57,799 nucleotides of DNA from an uncultured Pelagibacteraceae bacterium (GTDB taxonomy: Bacteria; Pseudomonadota; Alphaproteobacteria; Pelagibacterales; Pelagibacteraceae), in contig CACFTH010000003.1 of NCBI GenBank assembly GCA_902569185.1, forward strand, positions 1 through 57,799. Direction: 5' to 3'. Position 1 is the stretch's first letter, and every line of letters begins with the position of its first letter. A program made the position numbers and the translations under genes. This document shows positions 16,296-26,129 of this stretch, piece after piece. Below the pieces are notes generated by a model. It was not told the origin of the DNA. It did not search any database and was given only the letters and a program-made list of their open reading frames with translations.

Positions 16296-18167
16296 CTAGG
16301 CTGGAACCCTGTTTTTTACCTTTTTAATAGCTCCCAATAAAATAATTGCAGCCGCTGGAGTGACTCCATCAATCCTGAGAGCCTGTCCCAAAGTTTTTGG
16401 TCTGATTAATTTTAGTTTAGACTTAACTTCATTAGAGAGTCCACTGAAAGAGTCATAATCAATCTCTTTAGGTATCAGCAGTCCTTCGTCTTTTCTAAAA
16501 GTTTTAATATCACTTTCTTGTTTAGGCAAATAGCCTGAATAGTGAGCGTTTATTTCAACCTGCTCATCAACAGAGCGTTCATAATGAGGTATATCAGCCC
16601 AAATTGTTCTTATTTGATTTAGGTTAACATTTTTTATACCTAAAATATCTAGTCCAGATCTTTTTACTCCATCCATAGCAATCTTGATTGAATGTTTTGC
16701 AGCAGCATTTGGTGTAATAAATTTTTTGGATAAAGAGGTTTCCAAACTTTTTATTTTTTTTTGTTTGTCATTAAATATTTTTTTTCTGTGATTTTTTATT
16801 AAATTAATTTTAATACCCATAGGTGTAAGTCTTTTATCTGCATTATCAGCTCTTAGTGACAAACGGTATTCAGCTCGAGAGGTAAACATTCTGTACGGCT
16901 CGGAAACACCCTTTGTAATTAAATCGTCAAGCATCACTCCAATGTATGAATTAGATCTGTCTAAAATAAACTCACCTTTTTTTTTAACTTTTAAAGCAGC
17001 ATTAATTCCAGCTATCAATCCTTGAGCTGCTGCTTCCTCGTAGCCTGTCGTCCCGTTAATTTGACCAGCCAAAAAAAGAGACCCTATTTTCTTGGCTTCT
17101 AGACTCGCTTTTAGCTCCCTTGGGTCAACATAATCATACTCAATTGCATACCCTGCTCTTACCATTTTAACCTCTTCTAGGCCCTTAATTTTGGCTAATA
17201 TTTTGAGTTGAACATCCTCAGGTAATGAGGTCGAAATACCGTTAGGGTAAACTGTATGATCATCTAATCCTTCTGGCTCTAAAAAAATTTGGTGTTTTTG
17301 TTTTTCTTTAAACTTAACAACTTTGTCCTCAATGGATGGACAGTATCTTGGGCCCACACCTTTAATGTTACCAGAGTACATCGCGCTTCTTGAAATATTG
17401 TCACTTATAATTTTATGAACAGTATCGTTAGTATAAGTCATCCCGCAACTGATTTGTTTATTAATTGCTTTAGTAGTTAAGAATGAAAAAAAGTATGGTT
17501 CATTATCTGCTGGTTGCATTTCTAAATTGTCGTAATTAATAGTTCTTCCATCTAAACGTGGAGGCGTACCTGTTTTGAGTCTTCCAATTTTAATATTAAA
17601 TTTTTCTAATTGTTCGCTTAGCCCTGTAGATGGTTTTTCATCATATCTCCCTGCTGGTATCTGTTTTTCTCCAATATGTATTAAACCATTTAAAAAAGTT
17701 CCCGTGGTAAGAATTAGCTGACTACATTCTACTTCTTTTCCACTTTGACAAATAAAGCCTTTTATTTTGTCTTTCTCAAAGATGAATTTCACAACAGGAT
17801 CAGCTATCACTTCTAAATTTTCATAGTTAAGTAATAACTCCTTCATATATTTCTTATAGAGCTTTCTGTCTGATTGAGTTCGTGGTCCTCTGACAGCTGG
17901 ACCTCTACTTCTATTTAGTAATCTGAACTGAATTCCTGATTTATCAGCTACATCACCCATGACACCATCCAAGGCATCAACTTCTCGGACCAAGTGACCC
18001 TTGCCTAGTCCTCCGATGGCCGGATTACACGACATTTCACCTATCGTATCTATTTTATGTGTAAAAAGACCAGTATTTACGCCCATTCTGGCCGATGCTG
18101 CTGCTGCTTCACATCCAGCGTGTCCACCGCCTATTACAGCCACATCAAAGGTCATTTTATTGCTCAT
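16296..18167 (-). CDS. mnmG: tRNA uridine-34 modification enzyme MnmG (GidA)
   Basis: 623 residues, full length. The FAD-binding N-terminus [19 protein letters not shown] and the family signatures [22 protein letters not shown] and [15 protein letters not shown] are present, the latter holding a catalytic cysteine. The C-terminal helical domain binds MnmE and tRNA. With MnmE it installs the 5-carboxymethylaminomethyl group on U34 of several tRNAs using FAD and a folate donor. mnmE is immediately upstream on the same strand, 47 nt away. Confidence 0.99.
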   Translation of the reverse strand: MSNKMTFDVAVIGGGHAGCEAAAASARMGVNTGLFTHKIDTIGEMSCNPAIGGLGKGHLVREVDALDGVMGDVADKSGIQFRLLNRSRGPAVRGPRTQSDRKLYKKYMKELLLNYENLEVIADPVVKFIFEKDKIKGFICQSGKEVECSQLILTTGTFLNGLIHIGEKQIPAGRYDEKPSTGLSEQLEKFNIKIGRLKTGTPPRLDGRTINYDNLEMQPADNEPYFFSFLTTKAINKQISCGMTYTNDTVHKIISDNISRSAMYSGNIKGVGPRYCPSIEDKVVKFKEKQKHQIFLEPEGLDDHTVYPNGISTSLPEDVQLKILAKIKGLEEVKMVRAGYAIEYDYVDPRELKASLEAKKIGSLFLAGQINGTTGYEEAAAQGLIAGINAALKVKKKGEFILDRSNSYIGVMLDDLITKGVSEPYRMFTSRAEYRLSLRADNADKRLTPMGIKINLIKNHRKKIFNDKQKKIKSLETSLSKKFITPNAAAKHSIKIAMDGVKRSGLDILGIKNVNLNQIRTIWADIPHYERSVDEQVEINAHYSGYLPKQESDIKTFRKDEGLLIPKEIDYDSFSGLSNEVKSKLKLIRPKTLGQALRIDGVTPAAAIILLGAIKKVKNRVPA

Positions 18168-18214
18168 TTAGAGAATGTATCGATGAAATATGATTTTACA
18201 AGCTCAAAGATACG

Positions 18215-19549
18215 TTATTTGCCTATACAGAAGTCCTTAAATATAGAACCCAGTATTTCTTCCACATCAACCTTACCTACTATACTCCCAAGATGTCTTG
18301 TAGCAAGTCTAAGGTCTTCTGCGGCTGTCTCTATCTCTTTTTTTTGATCTTTCTTTAAAAATTTTTCTATTTCTTTTAACGCTGCATTAAGTTTTGCTCG
18401 GTGCCTCTCTCTGGTAACCAGAATATTATTTGCTTTCATAAATTTTTTACTTAGCTTCTCTTTTATTATCTTTATGAGCCTATCGATGTTTTTACTATTT
18501 TTTACCGATATTAAAATTTGATCATTTTTCTTAAATTCATTTTTTGGAGTTTTTTTACTTAAATCAGATTTATTAAAAACTAATATACAGTCTTTATTAA
18601 TTAATTTCTTAACATCTTTGTTAAATGTTTTTTTTGATACATCGATCATGACTAAAGTTAAATCAGCTTCTTTTGCTTTTTTAATAGCTCTTTTAATACC
18701 CTCTTTTTCGACCTTATTTTTAGCTTTTCTTATGCCCGCAGTATCAGCCAAAATAACAGGATATCCATCTATGTTCAAATAGGTTTCAACCACATCTCTC
18801 GTGGTACCTTCCTCCTCAGAGACAATTGCAGCATCTCTTTTTGCAAGAAGATTTAATAAAGATGACTTACCAGCGTTAACGTCTCCTATGATAGATATTC
18901 TAAAACCATCTCTTATTTTTTCTCCAACTTTTTGGTCCTCTAGAATTTGTTTAATATCAGTGTGGACTTGTTTAATTGACTCTTGAACACCCTTTAAAAT
19001 ATTCCCGGGAAGATCATCTTCTGCAAAGTCTATTTTAGCCTCTATATAAGATAATGATTTAACCAATTTTTCTCTTAAATTTTCATAATATTTGGATGCA
19101 TGTCCTTGAACTAAATTTGCTGCTTGTTCCCTTTGAAGCTCAGTTTCAGCATGTATTAAATCCCCAATACTTTCTGCTTTAATAAGATCTATCTTATTAT
19201 TCTGAAAGGCAATCTTAGTGAATTCTCCTGGTTCAGCTAACCGACAATTTTTTTGGTCTGATAGAACCTTTAAAAGGTAACTTATTACAGCATTACTCCC
19301 ATGAATATGAAGTTCAGCTAAATCATCCCCCGTGAAACTATGGGGTTTAGGAAACCACAAAAGTAGTGCTTCGGGATCAATAATTTTTTTATTTTTTGGG
19401 TCTATAAATTTACATAAATTTATTTCATTAGATTTAATATTTTTTTCATTAGTTAAAGACTTACAAATATCAAGTGTCTGCGGTCCCGATATTCTTACTA
19501 TAGCTATACCGCTTGGGCCCTTTCCTGAGGATAATGCAAATATATTCAT
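18215..19549 (-). CDS. mnmE: tRNA modification GTPase MnmE (TrmE)
   Basis: 444 residues. The N-terminal folate-binding domain starts MNIFALSSGKGPSGIAIVRI; the GTPase domain shows G1 GDVNAGKSS (about 220), G2/G3 GTTRDVVETY and DTAGIR, and G4 NKSD; the protein ends in CIGK (441-444), the cysteine-containing C-terminus of this family. It partners MnmG, encoded directly downstream. It starts 34 nt from the divergent ogt gene. Confidence 0.98.
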   Translation of the reverse strand: MNIFALSSGKGPSGIAIVRISGPQTLDICKSLTNEKNIKSNEINLCKFIDPKNKKIIDPEALLLWFPKPHSFTGDDLAELHIHGSNAVISYLLKVLSDQKNCRLAEPGEFTKIAFQNNKIDLIKAESIGDLIHAETELQREQAANLVQGHASKYYENLREKLVKSLSYIEAKIDFAEDDLPGNILKGVQESIKQVHTDIKQILEDQKVGEKIRDGFRISIIGDVNAGKSSLLNLLAKRDAAIVSEEEGTTRDVVETYLNIDGYPVILADTAGIRKAKNKVEKEGIKRAIKKAKEADLTLVMIDVSKKTFNKDVKKLINKDCILVFNKSDLSKKTPKNEFKKNDQILISVKNSKNIDRLIKIIKEKLSKKFMKANNILVTRERHRAKLNAALKEIEKFLKKDQKKEIETAAEDLRLATRHLGSIVGKVDVEEILGSIFKDFCIGK

Positions 19550-19583
19550 TTATTAAATTTTGTTTTTTATTAACATAGAATAT

Positions 19584-20036
19584 ATGCAAAATACCATTTC
19601 TTTTAGTACTAAGTTTGGCTGGATTACAGCAACAGAACAAAAAAACAAAGTAACTTCTATTCGTTTTAAAAAGTCATCAAAACAAGGGAAAACTTCATTT
19701 TTATTAAATAAACTTAAAAACAATATTAATTTATTTTTTAAGGGTGAGACGAGACTTATAAATCTTCCATTAAAAATTGAGGGTAACATGATGCAAAAAA
19801 GAATTTGGAATGAGCTTAGAAAAATTAAAAAAGGGAAAACCAAAAGTTATGGGGAGATTGCTAAAAAATTCAAATTATCACCAAGATATGTTGGAAAAAT
19901 TTGTGGTCAAAATCAACATATTTTAGCTATACCATGTCATAGGGTCATAAGATCTGACGGATCATTGGCTGGATTTTCTGCAACAGGAGGTAAAAGTCTT
20001 AAAAGAAAACTTTTAGAATTTGAAAAAAATAAATAA
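19584..20036 (+). CDS. ogt: Methylated-DNA-protein cysteine methyltransferase (O6-alkylguanine repair)
   Basis: 150 residues from the ATG at 19584 (MQNTISFSTKFGW); another in-frame ATG at 19560 would add eight poorly conserved residues. The C-terminal DNA-binding/catalytic domain has WNELRKIKKGKTKSYGEIA, the reactive cysteine in IPCHRVIRSDGSLAGF, and the following GG. It removes alkyl groups from guanine O6 in a suicidal transfer. It is divergent from mnmE and convergent with the monooxygenase gene, ending 5 nt from it. Confidence 0.94.
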   Translation: MQNTISFSTKFGWITATEQKNKVTSIRFKKSSKQGKTSFLLNKLKNNINLFFKGETRLINLPLKIEGNMMQKRIWNELRKIKKGKTKSYGEIAKKFKLSPRYVGKICGQNQHILAIPCHRVIRSDGSLAGFSATGGKSLKRKLLEFEKNK

Positions 20037-20041
20037 TTTTT

Positions 20042-21187
20042 TTATTTTAAGGATTGAAAAATCCCTTTATCAGAAATTTTAATACTCATTTCCTTTAAAA
20101 AATTAAACTTATTAATATCACTTAAAATGAAGTCCTTCATCGGAGAAGTAATTTTATTTTGTTTAAAAAAACTATTTGTTAAATTTATTCCCAAACCAAA
20201 AAGTAGGTTTTCTGGTTTTCTTGAACTTACAAACTTTTTAATAATCTCAGAGTCCTTAATTGGCAAACCTAAAGACTGGTTATATTCAATGAATTGAAAT
20301 AATTTCATAATGTCTCTTATTATCAAATTGAAACCTTGGCCTGCTACTGGATGAACATTATAAGAGCCATCACCTAAAACTAGTGAGTTATTTTTCGAAA
20401 AAATAGAATTGAATTTAAAAGAAATTGGATAAGTAATAATTTTATTAATATTAATATTTGTTTTATTACCTAATATTTTTTTTAATTTATTATAAACAAA
20501 ATCATTTATATTTATATTTTTAAGTTTATTTGAAACACTCCAAACAAAGGAAAAGTTTTTTTCATTAATTGGTAAAATCGCAAGTGGGCCCTCTTTTAAA
20601 AAGTACTGTCTTGGGTCACTAATGTTAATATTGTGGCTAACCATCGATGTTAAAGCAATTTCTTTATCATCTTTTTGGATAAATCTTTTTCCAACAAGCT
20701 CTGAAATTATTTTTGAATTTCTTCCAACACATAATAATATCAAATCATAAAAATAACTTTTTTTTCCAAATAGAATACAGGAATTTTTAGTATCAACTTT
20801 TTTTACTTCATTACTTATAATTTTAATATTTTTTTTTCTTTTAATTTTTTTTAATAAAACTTTTTTAAGATCATTATTTTTTATTATATATAAAAGATTT
20901 TTTTGATCCTCAGAAAAATTAATAAAATTATAAAGTTGATTTATTTTTTCGTAAAATAAATTAATTTTTTTGCATGGCCAAAATAGTTTAGTATCCTTTT
21001 TGTCCAAATATTTATTAAGAAATTTAAAATTAGTTGGGGAAATAGCAGTAATTCTTGGATCATTTATTTTTTTTTCTTGTTTATTTTTAGTAATAAAATC
21101 TACATTAATATCTAAATTACTAAGCACCAGGGCTGCTGTTAAACCCGATAATCCATCTCCAATAACGCAAATTTTTTGTTTTTTCAT
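20042..21187 (-). CDS. UbiH/COQ6-family FAD monooxygenase (probable ubiquinone-ring hydroxylase)
   Basis: 381 residues from the ATG at 21187 (MKKQKICVIGDGLSGL); an upstream ATG adds 13 unconserved residues. The Rossmann GDGLSGLTAALVL binds FAD, DPRITAISPTN matches the family DxRTxAL block, and GDGSYNVHPVAGQGFNL near residue 280 corresponds to GDAAHxxHPxAGQGxNL with two substitutions. Ubiquinone biosynthesis hydroxylation is the expected role, but the exact ring position cannot be told. The sequence is unusually rich in Lys, Asn and Ile even for this genome. Confidence 0.83.
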   Translation of the reverse strand: MKKQKICVIGDGLSGLTAALVLSNLDINVDFITKNKQEKKINDPRITAISPTNFKFLNKYLDKKDTKLFWPCKKINLFYEKINQLYNFINFSEDQKNLLYIIKNNDLKKVLLKKIKRKKNIKIISNEVKKVDTKNSCILFGKKSYFYDLILLCVGRNSKIISELVGKRFIQKDDKEIALTSMVSHNINISDPRQYFLKEGPLAILPINEKNFSFVWSVSNKLKNININDFVYNKLKKILGNKTNININKIITYPISFKFNSIFSKNNSLVLGDGSYNVHPVAGQGFNLIIRDIMKLFQFIEYNQSLGLPIKDSEIIKKFVSSRKPENLLFGLGINLTNSFFKQNKITSPMKDFILSDINKFNFLKEMSIKISDKGIFQSLK

Positions 21188-21236
21188 ATTTTTATGAATT
21201 TTATCAATTTTATTTAAATGATACAAAGTAAACTAG

Positions 21237-23318
21237 GTGATTCGAGAAATGCAATTAAATATTTTACTAAGTAATGTCGCAAGTTTTATGAAAAGACGTC
21301 TAATCGAGTTATTTGGACTAATTTTAATTGCATTATGTTTCTTATTTACATTCACTTTAGCTTTTTATTCTCCAGAAAACACAACATTAATTTATAAAGC
21401 AGAAGGTGCTCAGGCTGTAAATATTTTCTATTATTATTCAAATATAACAGCTGATTTTTTTCTTCAAAGTTTTGGATTAATGTCGTTTGTAATTGGTATT
21501 TGCATTTTATCTTGGGGAATAAACTTAATTATAAATAAAAGAATTGATAACTTATTAGCTAAATCTTTTTATCTTTGTGCAAGTCTATTCTTTGGTTGTT
21601 TGTTTGTTTATTCAAGTTTTAATAATTCATTTTGGTTGATTGATAATGGAAATTCTGGATTTATAGGGGAAAGAAGTTATAGTTTCTTTATTAATTTTTT
21701 TCCAATTATTGAGAATGAATATTTTAAAATTAGTTTTCTTATTTTAACATTAGCTTTTTTTATTTTAAGTTCATCAATTAACTTTATAAAAATTTTTAAA
21801 TTTTTTGCCAAAAAAAGTGATCGAGTTGATGATGGCAAAATTAATATTGGAGATGTATCAGAAAAAAGGATACAGGATGATATAAATTTAGGTCAAGAAA
21901 AACAGCAATCCTTTAGTTTTAAAATTAAAGGTACTGAAAATAAAACTAGTAAATATATATTACCATCTCTTTCCCTTTTAGAAAAAAACAAGGGTTTATT
22001 AATTACAAAACCGGGCACCAAAAACATTGGGTCAGATTTTTTAGAAAAAATACTTCTAGATTTCGGTGTTCAGGGTAAAATAAAAAAAATTAGTAACGGT
22101 CCTGTAGTGACTTTATACGAATTTGAACCAGCACCAGGAGTAAAAGTTTCAAAAATCATTAATTTATCTGATGATATTGCCCGACATACAAGCTCTGTAT
22201 CCACAAGAGTATCTGTCATACCTGGTAAAAATACTGTTGGGATAGAAATCCCAAACACACGAAGAGATGATGTATATCTTTCGGAGATAATATCTTCAGA
22301 TAGTTTTGGAAAAAAAGAGAATAGTTTGCCTATTGCTCTTGGAAAAACTATTTCGGGAACTCCTATAACGGTAGACTTAACATCAATGCCACATCTTTTA
22401 GTGGCTGGAACCACTGGTTCAGGTAAATCAGTTTGTATTAATAGTATAATTATGTCTCTTTTGTACAAGCATGGTCCCGATAATTGTAAATTTATTCTAA
22501 TTGATCCAAAAATGTTAGAGCTGTCATCTTACGAAGGAATTCCTCATTTATTAACTTCTGTGATCACAGATGCAAAAAAAGCTACTTCTGCATTAAGTTG
22601 GACCGTTAAAGAAATGGAGAGCAGGTATAGGTTAATGAGCTCAGAAGGTGTTAAAAATATTGATGGATATAATCAAAAACACAAACTTAAAATGCCATAC
22701 ATTGTTGTTGTTGTAGATGAAATGTCAGATTTGATGTTAGTGTCTGGTAAAGAAATCGAGGGATATGTTCAGAAGTTATCGGCAATGGCAAGAGCAGCCG
22801 GAATTCATATTATAATGGCTACTCAAAGGCCTAGTGTAGATGTGATAACCGGAACAATCAAAGCAAATTTTCCTACTAGAGTATCTTTTCAAGTAAGTTC
22901 AAAAATTGATAGTAAAACAATTTTAGGGGAACAAGGAGCTGAGCAACTTTTAGGAAAAGGCGATATGTTATTTATGTCATCAGCCAATAAAATATTTAGA
23001 ATTCATGGTCCATATGTTTCTGAAAGTGAAATAGAAAAAGTTAATAGTTTTTTAAGATCACAAGGTGAACCAGATTATATTGACGAAATAACTGCAATTA
23101 ACGTAGGTGAGAAAAATGATAGTTTATCATTAGATGGAAATGATGAATTATACGACTCTGCGATCAAAATTGTACAAACTGAAAAAAAAGCCTCAACAAG
23201 TTTTTTACAAAGAAAACTTCAAATAGGCTATAACCGTGCAGCTAGAATAATTGACCAAATGGAAGATAATGGGGTAGTTAGCAAAGCAAATCATGTTGGC
23301 AAAAGAGAGGTTTTATAG
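21237..23318 (+). CDS. ftsK: DNA translocase FtsK
   Basis: 693 residues, a short FtsK without the long Pro/Gln linker. Four hydrophobic segments occupy about residues 25-190; the motor domain carries Walker A AGTTGSGKSVCI (about 389-400) and Walker B YIVVVVDEMSDLML; the C-terminal gamma winged helix (SFLQRKLQIGYNRAARIIDQME) reads orientation sequences. It pumps DNA at the septum and activates dimer resolution. An ATG at 21249 is an alternative start. Its end overlaps lolA by 26 nt. Confidence 0.97.
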   Translation: MIREMQLNILLSNVASFMKRRLIELFGLILIALCFLFTFTLAFYSPENTTLIYKAEGAQAVNIFYYYSNITADFFLQSFGLMSFVIGICILSWGINLIINKRIDNLLAKSFYLCASLFFGCLFVYSSFNNSFWLIDNGNSGFIGERSYSFFINFFPIIENEYFKISFLILTLAFFILSSSINFIKIFKFFAKKSDRVDDGKINIGDVSEKRIQDDINLGQEKQQSFSFKIKGTENKTSKYILPSLSLLEKNKGLLITKPGTKNIGSDFLEKILLDFGVQGKIKKISNGPVVTLYEFEPAPGVKVSKIINLSDDIARHTSSVSTRVSVIPGKNTVGIEIPNTRRDDVYLSEIISSDSFGKKENSLPIALGKTISGTPITVDLTSMPHLLVAGTTGSGKSVCINSIIMSLLYKHGPDNCKFILIDPKMLELSSYEGIPHLLTSVITDAKKATSALSWTVKEMESRYRLMSSEGVKNIDGYNQKHKLKMPYIVVVVDEMSDLMLVSGKEIEGYVQKLSAMARAAGIHIIMATQRPSVDVITGTIKANFPTRVSFQVSSKIDSKTILGEQGAEQLLGKGDMLFMSSANKIFRIHGPYVSESEIEKVNSFLRSQGEPDYIDEITAINVGEKNDSLSLDGNDELYDSAIKIVQTEKKASTSFLQRKLQIGYNRAARIIDQMEDNGVVSKANHVGKREVL

Positions 23319-23895
23319 TTTTTTGCTAAAAAAAAATATAACTATAATTTTTATTACAATCATTTTTATAGGCTACTTTGGTTCATTAAAAGCTATTGAA
23401 AAAATAAATGTTATCAATAATTTTAATTCTTCAGAAACTCTTAAATTTGATTTTACTCAAAAATCATTTGATAAAAACGAAAAAGGAGTTTGTTTTTTAA
23501 AAAGGCCTTATTTCTTAAGATGTCAATATAAAGATGAAAATCAAAAAGAGCTTATTATAAACAATAGAGTTTTAGTAATTTATCACAGAAGATATAATAA
23601 GATTTATAGATATCCAGTATCACAATCTTTTTTTACGGATATTCTTAATAAACAAAAATTTTCTGAATTAATTTCGAGTGGAGAGAACTTGCCAAATAAA
23701 AATTTTATTGAAATTAAATATTTTAATAAAGATAAAGGTGAGATAACATTATTCTTCAATAAGAAAAACTATAATTTAAATGGTTGGAGGTTAGTTGATA
23801 TCAATAACAATATCACATTATTAAAAATTGAAAATTTAATTAAAAATTCTGATATTAAAAAAAATTTTTTTTTGATCCCAGAAGAAAATCAATAA
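23293..23895 (+). CDS. lolA: Outer-membrane lipoprotein carrier LolA-like protein
   Basis: 200 residues. An N-terminal hydrophobic signal (TIIFITIIFIGYFGSLKA) precedes a half-barrel domain. The LolA-like features are the strand pair KFDFTQKSFDKNEKGVCFLKRP and the basic/aromatic stretch FLRCQYKDENQKELIINNRVL. LolA ferries lipoproteins through the periplasm. The sequence is divergent, so the call rests on pattern plus the ftsK-lolA neighbourship that is conserved in alphaproteobacteria. It overlaps ftsK by 26 nt; a later internal start is possible. It converges on hinT with a 1-nt gap. Confidence 0.85.
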   Translation: MLAKERFYSFLLKKNITIIFITIIFIGYFGSLKAIEKINVINNFNSSETLKFDFTQKSFDKNEKGVCFLKRPYFLRCQYKDENQKELIINNRVLVIYHRRYNKIYRYPVSQSFFTDILNKQKFSELISSGENLPNKNFIEIKYFNKDKGEITLFFNKKNYNLNGWRLVDINNNITLLKIENLIKNSDIKKNFFLIPEENQ

Positions 23896-23896
23896 G

Positions 23897-24253
23897 TTAA
23901 GAAACCATTCTACCAATTTTTTCACCTGCAAATATATGAAAATGTAAGTGGGGAACTTCTTGACCCCCATCACTTCCTATATTTGTTAAAGCTCTATAAC
24001 CCTTTTTATTTGCACCTACCAAACTTGATACGTGAGTTATAGCTTTGTTTAATTCAATTATTTCTTTATCTGAGGCTTTCTTATTGAAATCATCTAAATC
24101 AACATACTCACCTTTTGGAATTACAAGAACATGTACTTTTTTTTGTGGATTAATATCATGAAAAGCTAAAACGTGATCATTTTCATAAACTTTCTTACAA
24201 GGTATTTCTCCTCTAAGGATTTTTGCAAATATATTGTTTTTATCGTAACTCAT
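23897..24253 (-). CDS. hinT: HIT-family nucleotide hydrolase (HinT-like)
   Basis: 118 residues. The histidine triad HLHFHIF lies near 99-105, and NIFAKILRGEIPCKKVYENDHVLAFHDINP is the typical HinT start. These enzymes hydrolyse purine-nucleoside phosphoramidates. It is the last gene of the his cluster: its ATG overlaps the hisE stop by 4 nt, an arrangement also common in other alphaproteobacteria. Confidence 0.95.
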   Translation of the reverse strand: MSYDKNNIFAKILRGEIPCKKVYENDHVLAFHDINPQKKVHVLVIPKGEYVDLDDFNKKASDKEIIELNKAITHVSSLVGANKKGYRALTNIGSDGGQEVPHLHFHIFAGEKIGRMVS

Positions 24254-24522
24254 TTTTGTCTTTTCTTAAGTTCAATCATTACATCTTCAATTTTTATTTC
24301 ATTGGCCTCTAAATAGACCATCAAATGATAAAGCACATCAGCAGCTTCATGTATCTTGTTTGAATTTTTCTCTATAGACTCGATTAATTCTCCTATCTCT
24401 TCTTTTACTTTAGAAACACTTAAATTCTTATCATTAAGAAGTTTACTTGTATAAGATTTATCAAGAGGAGATTTTTTTCTCTCTCTTATTATTTTTATCA
24501 ATTGTTCTAGGTTTTCAAACAT
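24250..24522 (-). CDS. hisE: Phosphoribosyl-ATP pyrophosphatase HisE
   Basis: 90 residues. The MazG-like fold has the metal-binding EIGELIESIEK and EAADVLYHLMVYLEA motifs. It carries out the second step of histidine synthesis (PR-ATP to PR-AMP). It starts 1 nt after hisF and overlaps hinT, so it is a stand-alone HisE not fused to HisI. Confidence 0.95.
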   Translation of the reverse strand: MFENLEQLIKIIRERKKSPLDKSYTSKLLNDKNLSVSKVKEEIGELIESIEKNSNKIHEAADVLYHLMVYLEANEIKIEDVMIELKKRQK

Positions 24523-24523
24523 T

Positions 24524-25282
24524 TTATAACCTTACTGATACATTTTTTGAATTCAAATATTCTTTAGCATCTTTAATTTTAAATTCACCGTAGTGAAAAA
24601 TAGAGGCAGCTAGAACTGCGCTTGCACCACCTTTTACAATACCATCATACAAGTGGTCTAATGTTCCTACACCTCCGGAGGCAATTACAGGAATATTTGT
24701 ATTTTTTGTAATTGCTTTTAATAGATCAACATCGTAACCAGATTTAGTTCCGTCTTTATCCATTGAGGTTAATAAAATTTCACCGGCTCCATTGACTTCT
24801 ACTTGTTTAGCAAACTCTACAGCATCGATACCAGTTTTATTTCTTCCCCCGTGTGTAAAAACTTCCCACTTGTCATCAGAAACATTTTTAGCATCAATTG
24901 CTACTACAATACATTGAGACCCAAATTTTTTAGAAGCTTCTTTAACAAAACCTACATTTTTTACAGCTGCAGTATTAATAGAAACTTTATCTGCTCCAGC
25001 TAGTAATAAATCGGTAATGTTTTGAATAGTTCTTACACCACCCCCAACAGTTAGTGGTACAAAGCATTCCTTTGCAGTTTTTTTGACAATATCTGTGATT
25101 GTGTCTCTATTTTCATTTGATGCAGTAATATCTAAAAAACAAATCTCATCTGCTCCGCCATCGCTATAAATCTTAGCTTGCTCGACGGGATCACCGGCAT
25201 CTTTCAATTCAACGAAGTTAATACCTTTAACCACTCTTCCATTTTTTACATCTAAACAAGGAATAATTCTATTTTTTAACAT
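24524..25282 (-). CDS. hisF: Imidazole glycerol phosphate synthase cyclase subunit HisF
   Basis: 252 residues from the ATG at 25282, giving the conserved [20 protein letters not shown]; a longer in-frame extension is unconserved and runs through the 44-codon gene. The half-barrel motifs [33 protein letters not shown] and PVIASGGVG are all present. HisF takes ammonia from HisH and forms the imidazole ring and AICAR; purH, elsewhere in the window, can recycle the AICAR. The start lies within the end of the small ORF, suggesting coupling. Confidence 0.98.
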   Translation of the reverse strand: MLKNRIIPCLDVKNGRVVKGINFVELKDAGDPVEQAKIYSDGGADEICFLDITASNENRDTITDIVKKTAKECFVPLTVGGGVRTIQNITDLLLAGADKVSINTAAVKNVGFVKEASKKFGSQCIVVAIDAKNVSDDKWEVFTHGGRNKTGIDAVEFAKQVEVNGAGEILLTSMDKDGTKSGYDVDLLKAITKNTNIPVIASGGVGTLDHLYDGIVKGGASAVLAASIFHYGEFKIKDAKEYLNSKNVSVRL

Positions 25283-25403
25283 TTTTTCTCTTTTTAGATT
25301 TACTCGGTAATAACCCTTTATTAACCGCTCTTGCTCTTTCAGAAAACCCGAGCTTCTCCCCATTTCTAATTTTTCTTCTTATTGTAGATAATTTTGCAAC
25401 CAT
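25269..25403 (-). CDS. Unrecognised 44-aa basic protein between hisA and hisF
   Basis: A 44-codon ORF starting ATG at 25403, 3 nt after the hisA stop, and ending 14 nt inside hisF. It reads [15 protein letters not shown], then [20 protein letters not shown] and a lysine/arginine tail. Sixteen of 44 residues are Lys or Arg and none is Asp or Cys. I do not recognise a family. It fills an otherwise empty 124-nt gap in a cluster where other genes touch, and both its ends are packed against neighbours, which favours a real gene; a nucleic-acid-binding peptide is possible but unproven. Confidence 0.55.
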   Translation of the reverse strand: MVAKLSTIRRKIRNGEKLGFSERARAVNKGLLPSKSKKRKNVKK

Positions 25404-25406
25404 ACT

Positions 25407-26129
25407 TTAATCTAACTCTTTGACTAACTCATCAAGTTTAATGTCACCATCATAGATAGCTTTACCAACGATTATACCTTCAATTTTTTTATTATTAAGC
25501 TCTTTCGCTTTTTTAATATCATTAATTGATGAAACTCCACCTGATATAACAACCGGACAATTAGAGATTTTAGCTATATTAGTTGTTGCCTCGTAGTTGG
25601 GACTAGTTTTCATGCCATCTCTATTTATGTCTGTAAAAATAATTCTACTAACACCAAAATCATTTATTTCTTTAAGGTAATCTGTAGCTTTAAAATTTAA
25701 GCTTTCTTTCCAGCCTGATACAAATAGATTTCCATCTTTTGTGTCTAATCCTAAGGCAATTTTATTTTTAAATTTAATACAAGCCTTTTTTAAAAATTCT
25801 TTATTTTTAATAGCACTACTTCCTAAAATAACTTTCTCAACACCTGCATCAATATATTTTTTAATACTATCTATGGTTCTAATTCCACCGCCTATTTCAA
25901 TTTTTAAATCATATTTGTTTGAAATTTCTTTAATTATATCTAGGTTTGCTGTCTTTCCTGTTAAGGCTCCATCTAAATCAACTATGTGTAAATCTTTGAA
26001 ACCATGATCGTTATATTTACCTGCTTGATCAATTGGTGAAATCTCATATTCAGTTTTATTATCAAAGTCTCCCTTGATCAGCCTCACACATTTTTTATCT
26101 TTTATATCTATAGCAGGAAAAATCTTCAT
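25407..26129 (-). CDS. hisA: Phosphoribosylformimino-AICAR ribonucleotide isomerase HisA
   Basis: 240 residues of a (beta/alpha)8 barrel. It opens MKIFPAIDIKDKKCVRLIKG with the catalytic Asp8; LHIVDLDGAL, LKIEIGGGIRT, VILGSSA, IIFTDINRDGM (second catalytic aspartate) and PVVISGGVSS follow. It performs the Amadori isomerisation before HisF/HisH. It overlaps hisH by one base. Confidence 0.98.
   Translation of the reverse strand: MKIFPAIDIKDKKCVRLIKGDFDNKTEYEISPIDQAGKYNDHGFKDLHIVDLDGALTGKTANLDIIKEISNKYDLKIEIGGGIRTIDSIKKYIDAGVEKVILGSSAIKNKEFLKKACIKFKNKIALGLDTKDGNLFVSGWKESLNFKATDYLKEINDFGVSRIIFTDINRDGMKTSPNYEATTNIAKISNCPVVISGGVSSINDIKKAKELNNKKIEGIIVGKAIYDGDIKLDELVKELD

Noticed and set aside
19326..19341. 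CGTGAAAC half of a parS-like site in mnmE
   Set aside because: Only one arm matches; no palindrome, so not counted as parS.
22070..22468. 132-codon antisense ORF inside ftsK
   Set aside because: Mirror of the ftsK motor domain codons; no independent support.
25283..25363. Longer hisF N-terminus
   Set aside because: HisF proteins begin at [11 protein letters not shown]; the extension is unconserved and lies over the separate 44-codon ORF.
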